DNA from: Takifugu bimaculatus
Taxonomy: Eukaryota; Chordata; Actinopteri; Tetraodontiformes; Tetraodontidae
DNA length: 64,000 bases
Direction of reading: 5' to 3'
Assembly (NCBI GenBank): GCA_004026145.2
Contig: CP034975.1
Location: 27,648,013-27,712,012, forward strand
The stretch's first letter is position 1. Every line of letters begins with the position of its first letter. The translations under genes were made by a program, and so were the position numbers. The notes under the pieces were generated by a model. It was not told where the DNA came from. It saw only the letters and a program-made list of their open reading frames with translations, and ran no database searches. Positions 24,201 to 35,667 of the stretch are shown here, piece after piece.

Positions 24201-24404
24201 ATTAAAGTTGAGGTTTCTATTTATCAGTCTACTCACTGTAGGATTTATAACTCTGCTTGTAGCTCTGTGCAGGAAACCAGTCCATCCATTAAATATCGTG
24301 TCTTACACATTGTAAAAGATGAAATTCTCCTAAATCCCAATCAGAAAGACACAGTGAGTACTGGTTTATATTTATTACTACTATACCATGGCTAAACTGT
24401 TAGT
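21225..24404. other. Non-coding stretch with one CpG cluster
   Basis: The longest frame, 187 codons on the minus strand at 21702-22265, has no domain signature, no codon bias and no splice context, so it is not called. A GGATCT triplet tandem lies at 22620-22639. A CpG-rich patch at 22918-22975 (GGGCCCGCGGTGGCGCGG) stands out from the surroundings. Confidence 0.55.
22918..22975. other. Small CpG cluster
   Basis: About eleven CpG in 58 bases, with CGGCGCCGTCGCG-type sequence. It is shorter than a CpG island and no start site is evident. Confidence 0.35.
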
Positions 24405-24775
24405 GGCTGCACGGTGGTGACATTGACATGAGGGATCCCTGTTCTTTCTGTACTTGGGTCGTCATAGCTCCATCACCGCCATCACAACACTGGCTCATCC
24501 AGATGTGCACAAGGGCCATCGTGCTGATTGGCGTGGGAGGCATAATAAAAGTTATAGGGGTGGTGGTAGCTGATGGTTCTCTGACAAAACTTGGGAGGTG
24601 TTCTTGTATGCCAGGGACACCTTCACAACATTGCTGGGGTGCCCTTGAGCAAGGTAATCCCCCAGCTGCTCACATAGGGCCCTGGATGAGCTGGCCCATA
24701 CATAGCTGGGATCGGTTCTAGCAACGGCTCCAGCATCCCCCCATGTCCCCGAAAGGAATCATTCAAACAAGAAAA
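24405..24775 (+). mobile_element. Teleost dispersed repeat, long degraded copy (copy 2)
   Basis: Starts GGCTGCACGGTGGTG, a familiar head of fish dispersed repeats. It continues with GTTCTTTCTGTACTTGGGTC, GCCCTTGAGCAAGG (24641-24654), CCCAGCTGCTCACA, CCTGGATGAGCTGGCCCA and GCTGGGATCGGTTCTAGCAA, and ends near CCCCGAAAGGAATCATTC. These are the expected landmarks in the expected order, with substitutions and an internally diverged middle. No open frame of its own is present, so it is non-autonomous. It is the most complete of three copies in the window. Confidence 0.65.
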
Positions 24776-25562
24776 AGAGAAACCTTTCAGACGGAGGTTT
24801 ATAACCAGGAAGCATCTTTTACACGACACCCCCTTCTTGTTATTGGTTCTTCAATAAATTACAATAATCTGATAACATTCTAAATAATCTACACTTGTAT
24901 CTTAGCTGAATTTAGCTCCAGACAGGTAAAATCAGGAGTGACCACCACGAGGAGTTGTAACTCCCCTTTGGATACTCAGTACCTGGGAACCCATAAGCCT
25001 GGAGCATCATTGTTCCTCAGGCGAGGATGTCCATTAATCCCAAAGCGCTGTTATCTCCACCATTTTAATGGCAGCATCAAGAGAGAAAAAGACAAAAGAG
25101 TTGACTAGGACGGGTTTTTGTGCACTTAAAACATGAGGAACCGGCAGAAATGACCGTCTTATCTTACAGCACAGCTGGAATGTAGTTAGCAAAACGAGTG
25201 CAGAGGATGTAGCTGAAATCTTTCAGACAGAAAGCTGCTGTGTCGCTTGCCCGTGTAAATCAGGGAGTGGCACTATCACAAACATGCTCAGTGTGTCGCA
25301 GCTCTCTGGGCTGTACGTCCTTAATGTGCGAGTTCAGCAGAGGTGGTGAGGTTATCTCCGACTTTACATCTGGACACATTAATCGGATATTCGAGCATAG
25401 GAGAGGAGAAGAAAGAAAAAAACATCCACATGTGTGAGCATGGATGGAGAGAGAGAAGATGAGTGTGGCATGTTCTTGGTGAAGAGAACAGATAAACTCA
25501 GAGGTGTGCAGGAGGTTGTTGAGAATGTGAAATGGAGCTCAACCCAGTGACCACCAACTGAC
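24776..25562. other. Spacer between two oppositely oriented repeat copies, no gene seen
   Basis: Unique sequence of about 0.8 kb with only short open frames. The two flanking repeats are in opposite orientation, so this segment could invert by recombination in principle, although both copies look too diverged. Confidence 0.5.
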
Positions 25563-25735
25563 CGTCCATCCACTTTTTAACTCTGCTTAATCCTAATCAG
25601 GGTCATGGAGGCTGGTGGCACATGTCCCAGCATCCTGAGGGCCACAGGTCACCAGCTGCCATGTCCTCCACGAGCACAGGGAGAAGATGCAAAATTCCAA
25701 CTGGACTTACTCCCAGGGATGGGGACTTCTGGACA
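25563..25735 (-). mobile_element. Teleost dispersed repeat remnant (copy 3, reverse orientation)
   Basis: On the plus strand it reads CCATCCACTTTTTAACTCTG, CTTAATCCTAATCAGGGTCA, GGAGGCTGGTGGCACATGTC, CCCAGCATCCTGAGGGC and AGGGAGAAGATGCAAAATTCC. These are the antisense landmarks of the family seen at 24405-24775 (antisense phrases GCTTATCC..AGGGTCGCGG, TATCCCAGC, GGGGAGAACATGCAAACTCC). It is heavily substituted and has no coding capacity. Confidence 0.62.
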
Positions 25736-26849
25736 GCAGTCCACCATCAGGAGAAATAAAACCTGGCACGTGTTGGACAACCTTGGGTGTATAAATTTAT
25801 TGTGACATAATAAGGTTTTTGATACCTTTAGGGCTTTGGTTATCATGCAAATTCATTAAGTTTCATCTCATTGCTGTTGTTAATGTTATACTCTGAGCCC
25901 ACAATGGAAGCAAAACAGAGCCATTTGTTTTGCTTTGTGCAATTAAAATGTAGTTAATTCAACATTAAAGACAGTAAATGAACACAGCGAGTTGAAGGCC
26001 AACACGGCTGACGTGTGCTACAAAGCTAATTTTCCCATTCGTAGAATCACTTTTGAGTTTTCGATACGACGACCTGAACGAGTGAGATTTTTGTGCTTGA
26101 ATGGAGTCTGGCTGATTGACAGAAGCCTGTTGGCTGGACAAAAACGATAATAAGAATAGGAGGAGAGAAAATAAAGGAAGGGTCCCTCTTCGTTCATCCC
26201 TCAAGAGAAAAAGATAATCCTTGACTCACGTCAGCCTGCTTCATTTTATAGTTTATTTATTCACTCTCAGCTCACATCATTTGACTCACTGCATTTTTTT
26301 TGCTGATTTCTACTTTAAAAAAAAGACTATATGTTTTTAAAATATAAACATATACCTTGCAGTGACAATTCCCCTGCATGGGAATCATTCCGTGAGGCAC
26401 TCGAGAACATCCAAATCCCAACAGCTCAACACTGATAGTTGAACATATTCAGACTCAGTAGTTGGGCTGCTGAGGCTGGCAGTGGCCTGTTATTTCTGGG
26501 CTTCTTTAGGGTCACCTGACCCCCCCCCCACCACCACCCCATCCCCTCCTGTAGCCCAGCGTGCCTCCTCTGTATGCTGTCCATTCTGCTGCACCATCAG
26601 GCCCTCACATCCTGCAAAGTTAAATGCAGGGAAAGGTCATGGAGGTATTGACAGAGATCTGCAAAGGACTGTGACATTTGAGCCCAGAGCGTGTCTTTTA
26701 TAAGGTGTTCCATATCGCACAGATGGGGGGGGGCTGTCACTTGAACGTTATATATGAAAACACAGTGGCTCAAATAACCACTGCTTAGAGCCAAGGAATG
26801 CAGAAGAGCATCTCTGAACACACGAGAACAGGAAATTGAGTCTACTTTT
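25736..26849. other. Non-coding stretch, no gene seen
   Basis: AT-rich unique sequence with a hairpin at 26328-26354 and a C9 tract near 26520-26529. Two TGACTCA (AP-1-type) words occur near 26223 and 26282. No gene recognised. Confidence 0.55.
26328..26354. repeat. Inverted repeat, 9-bp arms, 9-base loop
   Basis: TATATGTTT at 26328-26336 and AAACATATA at 26346-26354 are exact reverse complements around TTAAAATAT. AT-rich, so a chance origin is plausible. Confidence 0.6.
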
Positions 26850-27125
26850 CCCACCGCTTTACCAAAACACTGCGAAGAATTTCAATTTCTGCAATGATGT
26901 TCAGATGGTTCGGATGGTCAGAAATTGGCATGAACACCACAAAAGCATGGATCCATTCTGCTCTGCATCAACGGTTCAGGCGTTTTCTGCAGCCTACCTG
27001 CTGACCATGTCCACCCCTTTATGACAACAGGACTATCTTCTGATGGCTACTTCATGCAGGATAATGCACCATGTCACACAGCTCAGATCACCTCAACCTG
27101 CTTTCTGGAACATGGCGACAGGTTC
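26850..27125 (+). pseudogene. Broken Tc1-like transposase fragment
   Basis: Translation shows RNWHEHHKSMDPFCSASTVQA (26920-26980 region), the family's 'xWxxHHExMDPxCxxxTVQAG' block. In another frame it then gives DHVHPFMTTGLSSDGYFMQ followed by DNAPCHTAQITSTCFLEHG (27003-27116), which contains the second catalytic Asp of the DD34E triad in QDNAPCH. About 40 residues between the blocks are missing and the frame shifts there. The N-terminal DNA-binding part, the final Glu region and both terminal inverted repeats are absent. It is a dead transposon piece with no host gene context. Confidence 0.85.
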
Positions 27126-28374
27126 CGTAGTTAGATAGAGCTGCTATGGATACAGGTAAGAGGTTCTGGAAGAGTCTAAAGCATCTGACAAAAGGTTTTA
27201 TACAAAGGTGGGATGTCAGCTTTCATTTATTTGACGGTAACCACAATGAGGGACTGACTGACTAGTTAATTAGTCCCAAACCCACCTGCCACTGTGCACG
27301 TGGACACAACAGCGACCTTGAGTGGAAAAACCAACCCTGAGGGACATCCGTGCTCTTTATCTGCTCCCAGCAACCAGTGAATGTATTCAGATATGCAAAT
27401 ATGTTTCATTAGTTGAGCTGATATGACACAACAGGAAGCAACAAACTTAAAAAAAGAGAAAAAAACATGGTCATAAAATGGCCTAATAACTAAATGAGAG
27501 AAAACAGTGGACCACAAGAAGGGTTCTTCATTCTTAATTTTGGGATGTAGTAATGATTTGAGCTGATGAGAAAACCCTGATTTGAATCCATTTGTAATTA
27601 GTGCCGAGTGTGTGCTGAGATACAGATGCTGCTCCCAACCTGACATTGTTCCACCATGGGAATAAAACAGCTTTGTTATTCTGGCATAGAAGAAGGCTGC
27701 AACAGCTTTGCCTGTGGAACCGCTGAGGAACGTCTGAGGAGCCACTTTTTTGGGTCAACTCTCTGTTTCTCTGCTGAATGTTGTAGCTACCCACAGAGGA
27801 ACCCCAGGACCCATCCTGTCACACTGGTTTTCGGTAGATCAGAAAGAGCCTATGAGGGTCACCCGGGGCCGCCCGAAGACGAATTTGAACTAATGGCTAA
27901 ATACTGTAACAGTGAAACTGTAGGAAGGAAACTTCCTGCGCTTCACAGAGCTCAGAACAGGTTAGCTTCAATAGTAATGAGTCTCACAAATGCAGAATAT
28001 TTCTGGTTGAACAGTCAATGAGATTCTCTTTTTGCGTTGGTACTGCGACACTTTTTAGCTTTTTGGCAAGGATCATCGACGACCTTGGATGAAATAATGC
28101 TGAGATTTTGTAAGAATGGTATCAAGGATGAATGAGGACGACGACGCACGCTGACTTACTTTCAATGTTGGAGTCTTGGAAAACTAATCAGAAGGCTTTT
28201 ACCTGTCCAAAAACACTCCAGAAGTCTATTTTACCCGGTAATTCCTGGTGCCATTATTAAAATCCCCATTTGTTTCTTCAGATGAATCTTTGTCAAGAGT
28301 ATTTCAGTCTTCTGGCAAAGGCATCTGCAGGTAAATAAGCTGCTAAACACCACACAAAGGTGACCCCGGGGGGC

Positions 28375-28388
28375 TTTTTTTTTTTTTT
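28375..28388. repeat. T14 homopolymer
   Basis: Fourteen T after a G-rich CCCCGGGGGGC segment. It could be the reverse of an old poly(A) tail, but no retroelement body is recognised beside it. Confidence 0.85.
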
Positions 28389-29441
28389 AACTGTCTTTCA
28401 ATCAGGCGCAGACCACCTCGTGGTGTTGCTTATCTGATGCTCCTGTCCCAACATCTTCATTCATTGACTGGGAGGCAGAATCCTCGTCCTTCTCTCCTGC
28501 TGGCGGGAGATAATACAACAGGTTATCATCAGTCACAAGCTCAGCCTCATTGTCTGTTGCATTATCTGTTACGGCGGCCGACCATTGTTACATAAATCCA
28601 GCTGATTGGCATCTATTGGTTTAGAGGCAAATACGAAAGAAAGGACGGGGGCTTTATCTCAGATGTTTACTTAAAAAAATGAAGTGAACTATCTCGCGCT
28701 GTTTTTCAAGATGGCGTATTGCTGGAAGCGACACATCTAGGCGAGGAATCTGTTGAGCCTATGGAGAATGTAGACAAGATAATAGACTGGATGCAAAGGC
28801 TCATGGAAACCACATCACCTGGAGGGTTTTTAACAGAAGAAACCTTTAAACGTTCCCTCCTGGTTGCTGAAAAATAGAGCAGAAAGGTTTGTATTGATGT
28901 GGGCTCGCATACATTTCCCTTTCCAAAAAAAGGGGCAATAAATAGAAAATGATACAGTCTCATTTAAAACCCGAGGTGATTGATCGGCTCCTGTCAGATA
29001 TTGACCCGCAAAATGTTTGCAGGTACAAGTTTCCCCGTCACAGCGGATCAATAGATGCCGACGACGCGGGGGAAGGTCAGGGTTTATTTGCATGGGAGAA
29101 GTGCTGTGTCATGTTGATGAACGAATGAACAAATACAGGTGGGTGCACCAAAAGCAGATTCTTCTGGCATATTCAGACAGGCAAAGGTCACAACAAGAAG
29201 AGGCAAACAAATCATACGGGAGGCAAAATGTCAAGCAGAAATAAGGAGGACTAACGGAAAAACAACTGATTTTTATGGCTGAAACACGCCCGCGAGCCGT
29301 TTTCCTATCCGATGACATGTGTCGTTATGGAAACGGGGCTGAGATTTTATCTTTCTTTTAGTTTTTCTGTCCAGAAAGCAAACAATATCCAAATAAACTA
29401 TCCAAATAAAATCCACATCAGCACAACACTCTGGTTTTACT

Positions 29442-29464
29442 AATTCATATTTTATATATGAATT
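29442..29464. repeat. Perfect hairpin, 9-bp arms, 5-base loop
   Basis: AATTCATAT at 29442-29450, loop TTTAT, ATATGAATT at 29456-29464. AT-rich exact inverted repeat. Confidence 0.65.
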
Positions 29465-31331
29465 CCTGATCACATTTTGGTCCATGTGAGTTACAACATC
29501 AGGACAACGAAGATGAGGAAGACACGGGGAAGAGAGAAATGGAATGAGACAGTGTTTTCTATAAGTCAAACTTACCAGGCAATTTGGACCCCCATTTCAG
29601 AGGTCTAATGGGAGATGGACAGTGATGGACAGCACATGTGGGCTACTTATTAATCTGGGAACGGCAATTGGAGAACCTCTATCGACCTGCAGTAAATTAA
29701 ATAAGGCCCATCCTGAAATGGCATTATTCTCCCTCAACTCTCCCTCTGCTCCTCTCTCCCGCTGCAGAGGATTAGAGCAAATAAAATGAGAAAATTTAGA
29801 CTGTGAAATCCTGATGGATATTTACCACACATACTGTAAGGGGTATATACACTATGGGGGAGAGATTAGCTTTCCAATCATGAAGAAAAGCACCCAGGGC
29901 TTATGGGAAAATACAAAAAGTCAATGTTTGATTTAAGTACCTCAGAACTCTTTAGGGTAGGATGGTTCACTGAGGAGGAATGTGTTTTTTTTTCTGTGAC
30001 AGTCTCTCTTCACATCAGCCCATCTTAGATCCCATCTTACAGGATTTGACCCTAAAGGCAAACCTGGGCCGCCACACACTTTTTCACAGAGCACGAGTCC
30101 CTAATTTTGTTCTCTATTGGGGTCTTGGGACAAAGATAGTCACACAAGGCACAACTGTGGTCCATTACAGTGGGCTGGGAGACTGTGGAGCCTAATCATA
30201 GGCGGTATTTGAAAGCCACTTTGCCTTACTACAAGATTACGGCCTATGGGCTAATGTGCTACACCGCTTTCACTTTCCTTTAAAGTCCTGCTAGAGCACA
30301 AATACAGGCTCAACAATACAATGTTACCATATTATAGTGGTTATTCTATATGTACCTTAGAAATCCAGCAGGAATCCACAATTTGACCCTGAAGTTACAT
30401 CCATGGGTTTCTAAAGTCCCACAGTGGAGCCAATACTCATGTAGAACTTTGAAGGTTCGAGGCAGACGGGAGCTGATGCTGTTTCACGGGAGGGGAGTCA
30501 GCCGAGGATCGGATCAGTCGGGGATCACTGCAATCCACGGACAGATGTGTAGAGGATAAAAGCTGCGTATCAAGTATCACACAGGTTAATGAACTCAATA
30601 ACCCCTTTATGCTAACGCTACATGACATTGCAAATGTGATTGTGCCCAAATCCTAATTTACCGAGACGTAATCATTTGTGATCCCGTTACCCCCCAATCC
30701 TGCAGCAGCTGCTTGTCCCAATAGGTGCTGTGGAAAACCCTGCCAATTTCCACCCACTCCTGTCTCCAACCAGGACATCTTTTTCAGGAGAGACGAGCGT
30801 CAGACGCCAGCGGTGTCGAGTCATTTGCAGACGTCTCTGTTTTCTTTCTCTCCACCCACCAGATGAAGCAGATAAGGCCGTGCGTCTGCAAGGAGAACGC
30901 AGAAAATGGCCTTGCAGGAGTCACCTTGTCCAATAATAGCCCGGCTCTGTTGTATATCCATCAGTCTGCTGTCAGTTATTTAGGGCGGCTTTACACTGGA
31001 GTCTTGTGAGGGCCTCGGGGTACCAGACGCCTCAACACCAAATATTTCTGCCCTCTTTCCTTAATGCAAGCTCACTTTCTCAGAAATAATTCAGATTTGG
31101 ACTTTGATGTCTTGTTCAAAGTCGTTCTTTACACACGGCGTACATAGAAATGTGACACTAATGCTCCTGGTTATTGAATTCAACTTCCTTCCTCTGAAAG
31201 CTTTTATTTAACAGTATAATCAGTTTTTTGCATGTGTAATTATTTCTGGAGGTGTCCATATTGAGAAAAGCCCAGCCTGGAGCAGGGACCGTGTGTCCGT
31301 TTGCACCGAGCATCGCTGTCTAAAGATGTGA

Positions 31332-31348
31332 TGCACTTTATCAGTGCA
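31332..31348. repeat. Inverted repeat, 6-bp arms
   Basis: TGCACT-TTATC-AGTGCA inside an AT-rich unique block (about 31320-31420) that looks like possible regulatory sequence. Confidence 0.5.
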
Positions 31349-33285
31349 ACGTATCAAATAGTCATGAATTATCCTCCATTACGGCAATTTCCTCAACCAC
31401 AGATCCTGACAACTTCGCCAGCCCCGTTGATGAGCGCTTCACCGTAATTATGAAAAAAGCCCTCCTGATCATTTGAGACCTGCTTTCTCTGTCAGCCCCT
31501 CTGGTCAGGAGACGCCATATTTTTAGGTGGAAATCCGCTAAGCTCCATCTCCATTAAAATGACCTTATTTTTAAAGTCCGTGTGACAGTTTTTGACACCA
31601 GCTGGGCCAGTAACGTCAGGTCTGGGCTCATTTTCCCTGCCAGGCCTGACCTGATCTCATGGTCCTCGGTCACAAAAGTCAGATTTTAACAAGAGCTTCT
31701 TATTGCAGAAAGTTCTTGGAGTTATTTATGTGAGCCTGGCCTCCCGTCACCCCCCTCAGATCTGGTTGTGTTGCTGAATATTTAACACATGTTGTAATGG
31801 AACTTTCCTTCTGAAAGTCACACACTAAATAAACAAGCAGCATTTGTCCGGTGGTGTAGAAAATATAGTCACCAGTTAACTCCATTAACTCAAAACCATA
31901 ATTTAGATATATTAGGGTTCCAGATCCAGGAAGCCAGACAATGCTTTTCTGGATCTGGGATCTGGAAGATGAGTTTGTGGATTACAGCATCCCTCGCTGC
32001 CTTTAAAAGCCACTTTATTGACATAAAAGAGACAGTTTCCCACCAACTTGTGATCTTGTTTGATTTAAGTGCATTTTATCTTCCGATGTTGACCCATAAA
32101 GTTGTTGTGCTGTTATGTAGAGAACAATGACGTGCTAGCGGGCTTCTTTATAGACAAACAAACCCTTCATCCATCCTCACCTGTTGTTCACTGCTAACTG
32201 CTAAAGTTTGAAAATTGCCTCCACCACACAAACACTACGAGGAAAATGACTCTTTTGCACTGTGGACGAGCACATCCCCAGATTACTAAAATTTCTATGC
32301 ACCAGTTTGGGTGATAAGGTTGGGAGGCTCTTAGGTCTGGCACTCAGATAGTGCAACAATTATTTCCTAGTATCTCGCTGAACCTTTGCCATCTAATTAA
32401 CGCCAACTTCAGAGGGAAAAGCCAAATGTTTCCGTTGCCTTCAATTATGCCAAAAACAAGACACGGCCCTGGCCCCGGGTCATTCGAAACATGCTCAAGC
32501 AAGGCAAGTAATTTTTCAAAGTGGACGAGAGGTCAGAGTGTGACGAAAAAATAGAAATTCCCCTGGCAGCAGACGGGTGGATGGGTCCGTAATTACCGGT
32601 CAAACTTATAGAATCCATTAGGTGGAAATGTTGGTGTAAGATCCAGCTGGAAGCTGGACGTTTGAAGCTCTCCAAACGTCTCTGTTCATCTCCGTTCGTG
32701 CAGCTACATTCAGGGAAACGTGTCTCAGCCTCAGTTGGGATTTTGCCTGTAAGCTGGAGCGACGGCTAAAGTTGCGTTCAGGTTCTGCACCTACGTTCTG
32801 AATGGATTCCGTTGCGAGACGGCGCATAATTTACCAGGAGATTGGTTCCTCATGCGATTGCAGCTAATGAGCACAGCATAATGCGATCACAGGGAAGGTC
32901 TTTTGTTTATACTTAAGGAAAAAACCTAAGCAGAGTCTAGTGGCAGTAAGGACCCCCCCTGGGAGCTGCTAACAGAGCGCATGTGGGAAGAGAAAAGTTG
33001 GGCGGCGAGTTCGGCGAGGTGAAAATCACCGCAGCTCCTCAAACGGCTGAGTGCTGTTATGGATCGGTGATCTGGGCTGAAGGACAGTCGTGTTCGATAT
33101 GAAGAGATTTACGAGGAGTTGTGAGCAGATGTTGAAGGCAAAAGCCCCCATCGCTGTTGTCATTACCGGCGCTAACGAACCCCCCCAGGGCGTTAAATGG
33201 CCACTCAGCCGGGAGTTCAACAGATCCATTACCACATCTGAATGCAGCACATAGGACATCAACAGGAACGCACAATGGATGCACG

Positions 33286-33287
<2 letters not shown>

Positions 33288-33344
<57 letters not shown>
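33288..33344. repeat. (TG)28 microsatellite
   Basis: The longest uninterrupted dinucleotide array in the window, 57 bases. Alternating purine-pyrimidine sequence of this length can adopt Z-DNA. Minus-strand frames of about 115 codons over it are repeat artefacts (poly Thr-His). Confidence 0.97.
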
Positions 33345-33347
<3 letters not shown>

Positions 33348-33387
33348 ACTTCCTCTGGTCGACTGAATGACAAACCCACACATGCGT

Positions 33388-33625
33388 GTGCACGTCACCC
33401 ACAAATGTGGAAACAGCTCTTCTGCCTCCTGCTATTCACCCCTCATTGGTCCCATTCTGTCTGCCGTCCGTGCACGTGCCGAAGGTGCACGTGCGGTAAA
33501 ACGCCCAAACCGTCGCCTCCGTCCGTCCGGTCGCTCCGTCGGCCGCAGGTTTAAAACTGGCCACCTCTGGGACGGTGTAAGTAATGAGGGAGGAACTTAT
33601 CTTGGCAAATGCGCGGGTGCACGTG
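33388..33625. promoter_or_regulatory. Cluster of four GTGCACGT motifs in a CpG-richer patch
   Basis: GTGCACGT occurs at 33388-33395, 33470-33477, 33485-33492 and 33617-33624. The last three continue as GTGCACGTG, containing the CACGTG E-box and the ACGTG core used by HIF and bHLH-PAS/USF/MYC proteins. An 8-mer is expected about once per strand in 64 kb, so four in 240 bases is unusual. A CCGTCCGTCCGG tract lies between them. The patch sits right next to (TG)28. Function as an enhancer or promoter is inference. Confidence 0.35.
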
Positions 33626-33794
33626 GGCTATGAATCACGGCGCTCCAGCGCATTAAGGTTTTAGAGATCGGATCTTTTGTTGTTATCGTTTCCCTCTTCC
33701 TGTCCACCATGATCACACTTTGACTAATGAAAGCCATTATTGCAATTTTACGCACTGCCACAAGTAGCTTTAGGTGCAGCACGCCGACAAGTTG

Positions 33795-33820
33795 CCCCCC
33801 CCCCCCCCCTCTTTTTTTTT
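33795..33820. repeat. C15 followed by T-rich run
   Basis: C15 at 33795-33809, then TC and T9. Confidence 0.9.
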
Positions 33821-34784
33821 AATACCAAGCATAAGTCCAGGGTGTGACATTTAAATCTTATGAGATTATTTTAAAACTCTAAAAGCGTAAGCGTATTATG
33901 AAATGATCCAGAGGCCAAAGACGCATCACGTAATTGAGGATGACTTTAATCTTTAGCTGGAAATGTTCCTAATTGCAGCCTGGGTCCAGAGCCTGGGTGG
34001 TACCAAACCCACCCAGGCCGTCTCCATTCCATCAAACCCAACAGATCGCTGCAGTTGTGACGCAGCTGCAATAGGAGATGTTGGGGTAATCCAATAAAGG
34101 CATTAGCGCACCATTAGGAGGGCGCTTCCTGGCATTGTAGGGACACACAGAGCCTTGTTTAGCCTAATAGTGCGTCTCTGTTAGCGTTTATTTATGGAAT
34201 CGAGATGTCAAACCACTTAGATGCGGAATGTTGTCCGTCCATTAGCGCTGATGTCCAATCACAAGCTTCCAAAGACATTTTTAGGGCCTGGCTTGAGTCC
34301 AGTCTTTGTCTGGATTCCATTGAAAATGCACTTCTGTCCCGCAATTCCAACTAATAATAACAATGATTATATGCATTTATTCAACCACTCCGGCAAACGG
34401 AGATTTTGTGAACTTTCCGGGTGATTTATCTGATGTGAAAATGGAGCGCTCGTCTCTTCCCACCCTCATTAGATGCGGCTGACTTTTTCTTGAATGATCA
34501 GGGCTGTGAGGCTGTTAATGGTGCCCAGACACGGTGGAAGGAACCCCTCCGCTCATCATCACAGACCAAAGAGAGTCTGGATGAGGCATTTATCATCGCT
34601 TTGGAATGATCAGCTCATGTAGTCCATGTAATCCTTGGGCCGACTGGCAAAGCAGCGCATGGCATATAAATCTATATTCAATCACAGAAACGCACCATTC
34701 GGTACATTTACATTTATAAAACCTGACTCGGCAACTTTCCCCCCACTCGAACAGGACCGGACTGGTAACATTAGAAACCCTGAT
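33821..34784. other. Non-coding stretch, regulatory-like in parts
   Basis: Unique sequence. 34080-34210 has CCAATAAAGGCATTAGCGC and GTTTATTTATGG words reminiscent of CCAAT and Hox-type sites. No gene recognised. Confidence 0.5.
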
Positions 34785-34900
34785 CAGCAATTAATGGATA
34801 ATTGTGTTTACCCAATGCTTTGCAATTAAGTGAAAAGACAATTAGCGCCTCATATATTAATGAAACCAATGACTCAGCTCACTGATATAAGGAGCCTCGT
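34785..34900. promoter_or_regulatory. Candidate enhancer with forkhead, homeodomain and AP-1/MARE sites
   Basis: TGTTTAC (forkhead) at 34805-34811, TGCAATTAAG at 34821-34830, CAATTAG at 34839-34845, a CCAAT at 34866-34870 overlapping TGACTCAGC (AP-1/Maf-type) at 34870-34878, plus ATTAATGGATAATTG and TATATTAATGAAACC. The sites are packed in about 100 bases of non-repetitive sequence. Enhancer identity is inference from motif density. Confidence 0.35.
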
Positions 34901-35662
34901 CTGAGAAAGAGCTGTTCAGATAATAAAGCTAGCGGGAATGTGCCAGTTCAGCTTTGATTCCAACAGAGCTGAAGAGCCGCGTCGTTTACTCAACATCACA
35001 TTTCAGACTCTTATTTTAAATACTCAAAGACGCGAATGAGATCCGTGCACGCGGTTAGCCTCTGACCCAAATTCGATTGGACCAGAATGGGCTTTTAGGG
35101 AACAAATCCGTGCGTGCGCAGCTCATTTATCTGGAATAAACGTGCGTTCAGCAAACACAAGTGGGGGATAGTTCATCAGATAAATGCACGATTAGCCCGG
35201 CAACTCACAGCGGAGGGAAACTCTTCATCTTCCTCCTCCTTTAAAGTCATTTTCATCTCATCCCTATCCAACGCGGCTTTGAGTGCACGTGTCCAGCCTG
35301 TCCGCTCCTCCAAGGCTACAAGCTTTATTTAGTCAGCATCCACCTTCCCACTGATAACCCTCATAAGCTCTTGTAAGCTTGTGCCAATAAGTACATCAGA
35401 ACATTTCCCAGGCTGCTTTACTGGTTCCCCGACCGTGTTTGATCTTGACACGGCGCTCCTGACTTTGATGGCGTCGTGCACGGAGACGGGAGTCGTCCTC
35501 GGGGGCGAGGGATGCTCGTTTAATGCCAGTTCGGGATGCGTTTGTGACATTAATTCACTTTGGTTTGCTCATTTTATCCTCCCAAATTGGAAACTTGATT
35601 TGCTGGACTACACGTGTAAAGACGATGCAGGTTTCCTTTTCTTGTCATGTTTAATAGACGGA

Positions 35663-35667
<5 letters not shown>
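34901..35667. other. Non-coding stretch before an A26 tract, no gene seen
   Basis: The 117-codon plus frame at 35381-35734 runs into the poly(A) tract (poly-Lys), has no domain signature and is opposed by overlapping frames on the minus strand. It is not called. Confidence 0.5.

Larger units (their letters stand above)
27126..33287. other. Non-coding stretch with scattered regulatory-like patches
   Basis: No supported gene. The 159-codon minus frame at 27266-27745 lies just after the Tc1 piece but does not continue it and matches no family known to me. T14 at 28375-28388. A hairpin lies at 29442-29464. 31180-31420 is AT-rich unique sequence with a 6-bp-arm inverted repeat (31332-31348) and CATGAATTATCCTCCATTACGG-like content that could be conserved. 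GATCTGG-type words repeat at 31920-31972. Confidence 0.5.

Noticed and set aside
27266..27745. 159-codon minus frame next to the Tc1 fragment
   Set aside because: It is on the opposite strand to the transposase fragment and carries no transposase motif.
33026..33404. Minus-strand frames of 115-117 codons across the TG array
   Set aside because: Most of their length is poly Thr-His translated from the microsatellite.
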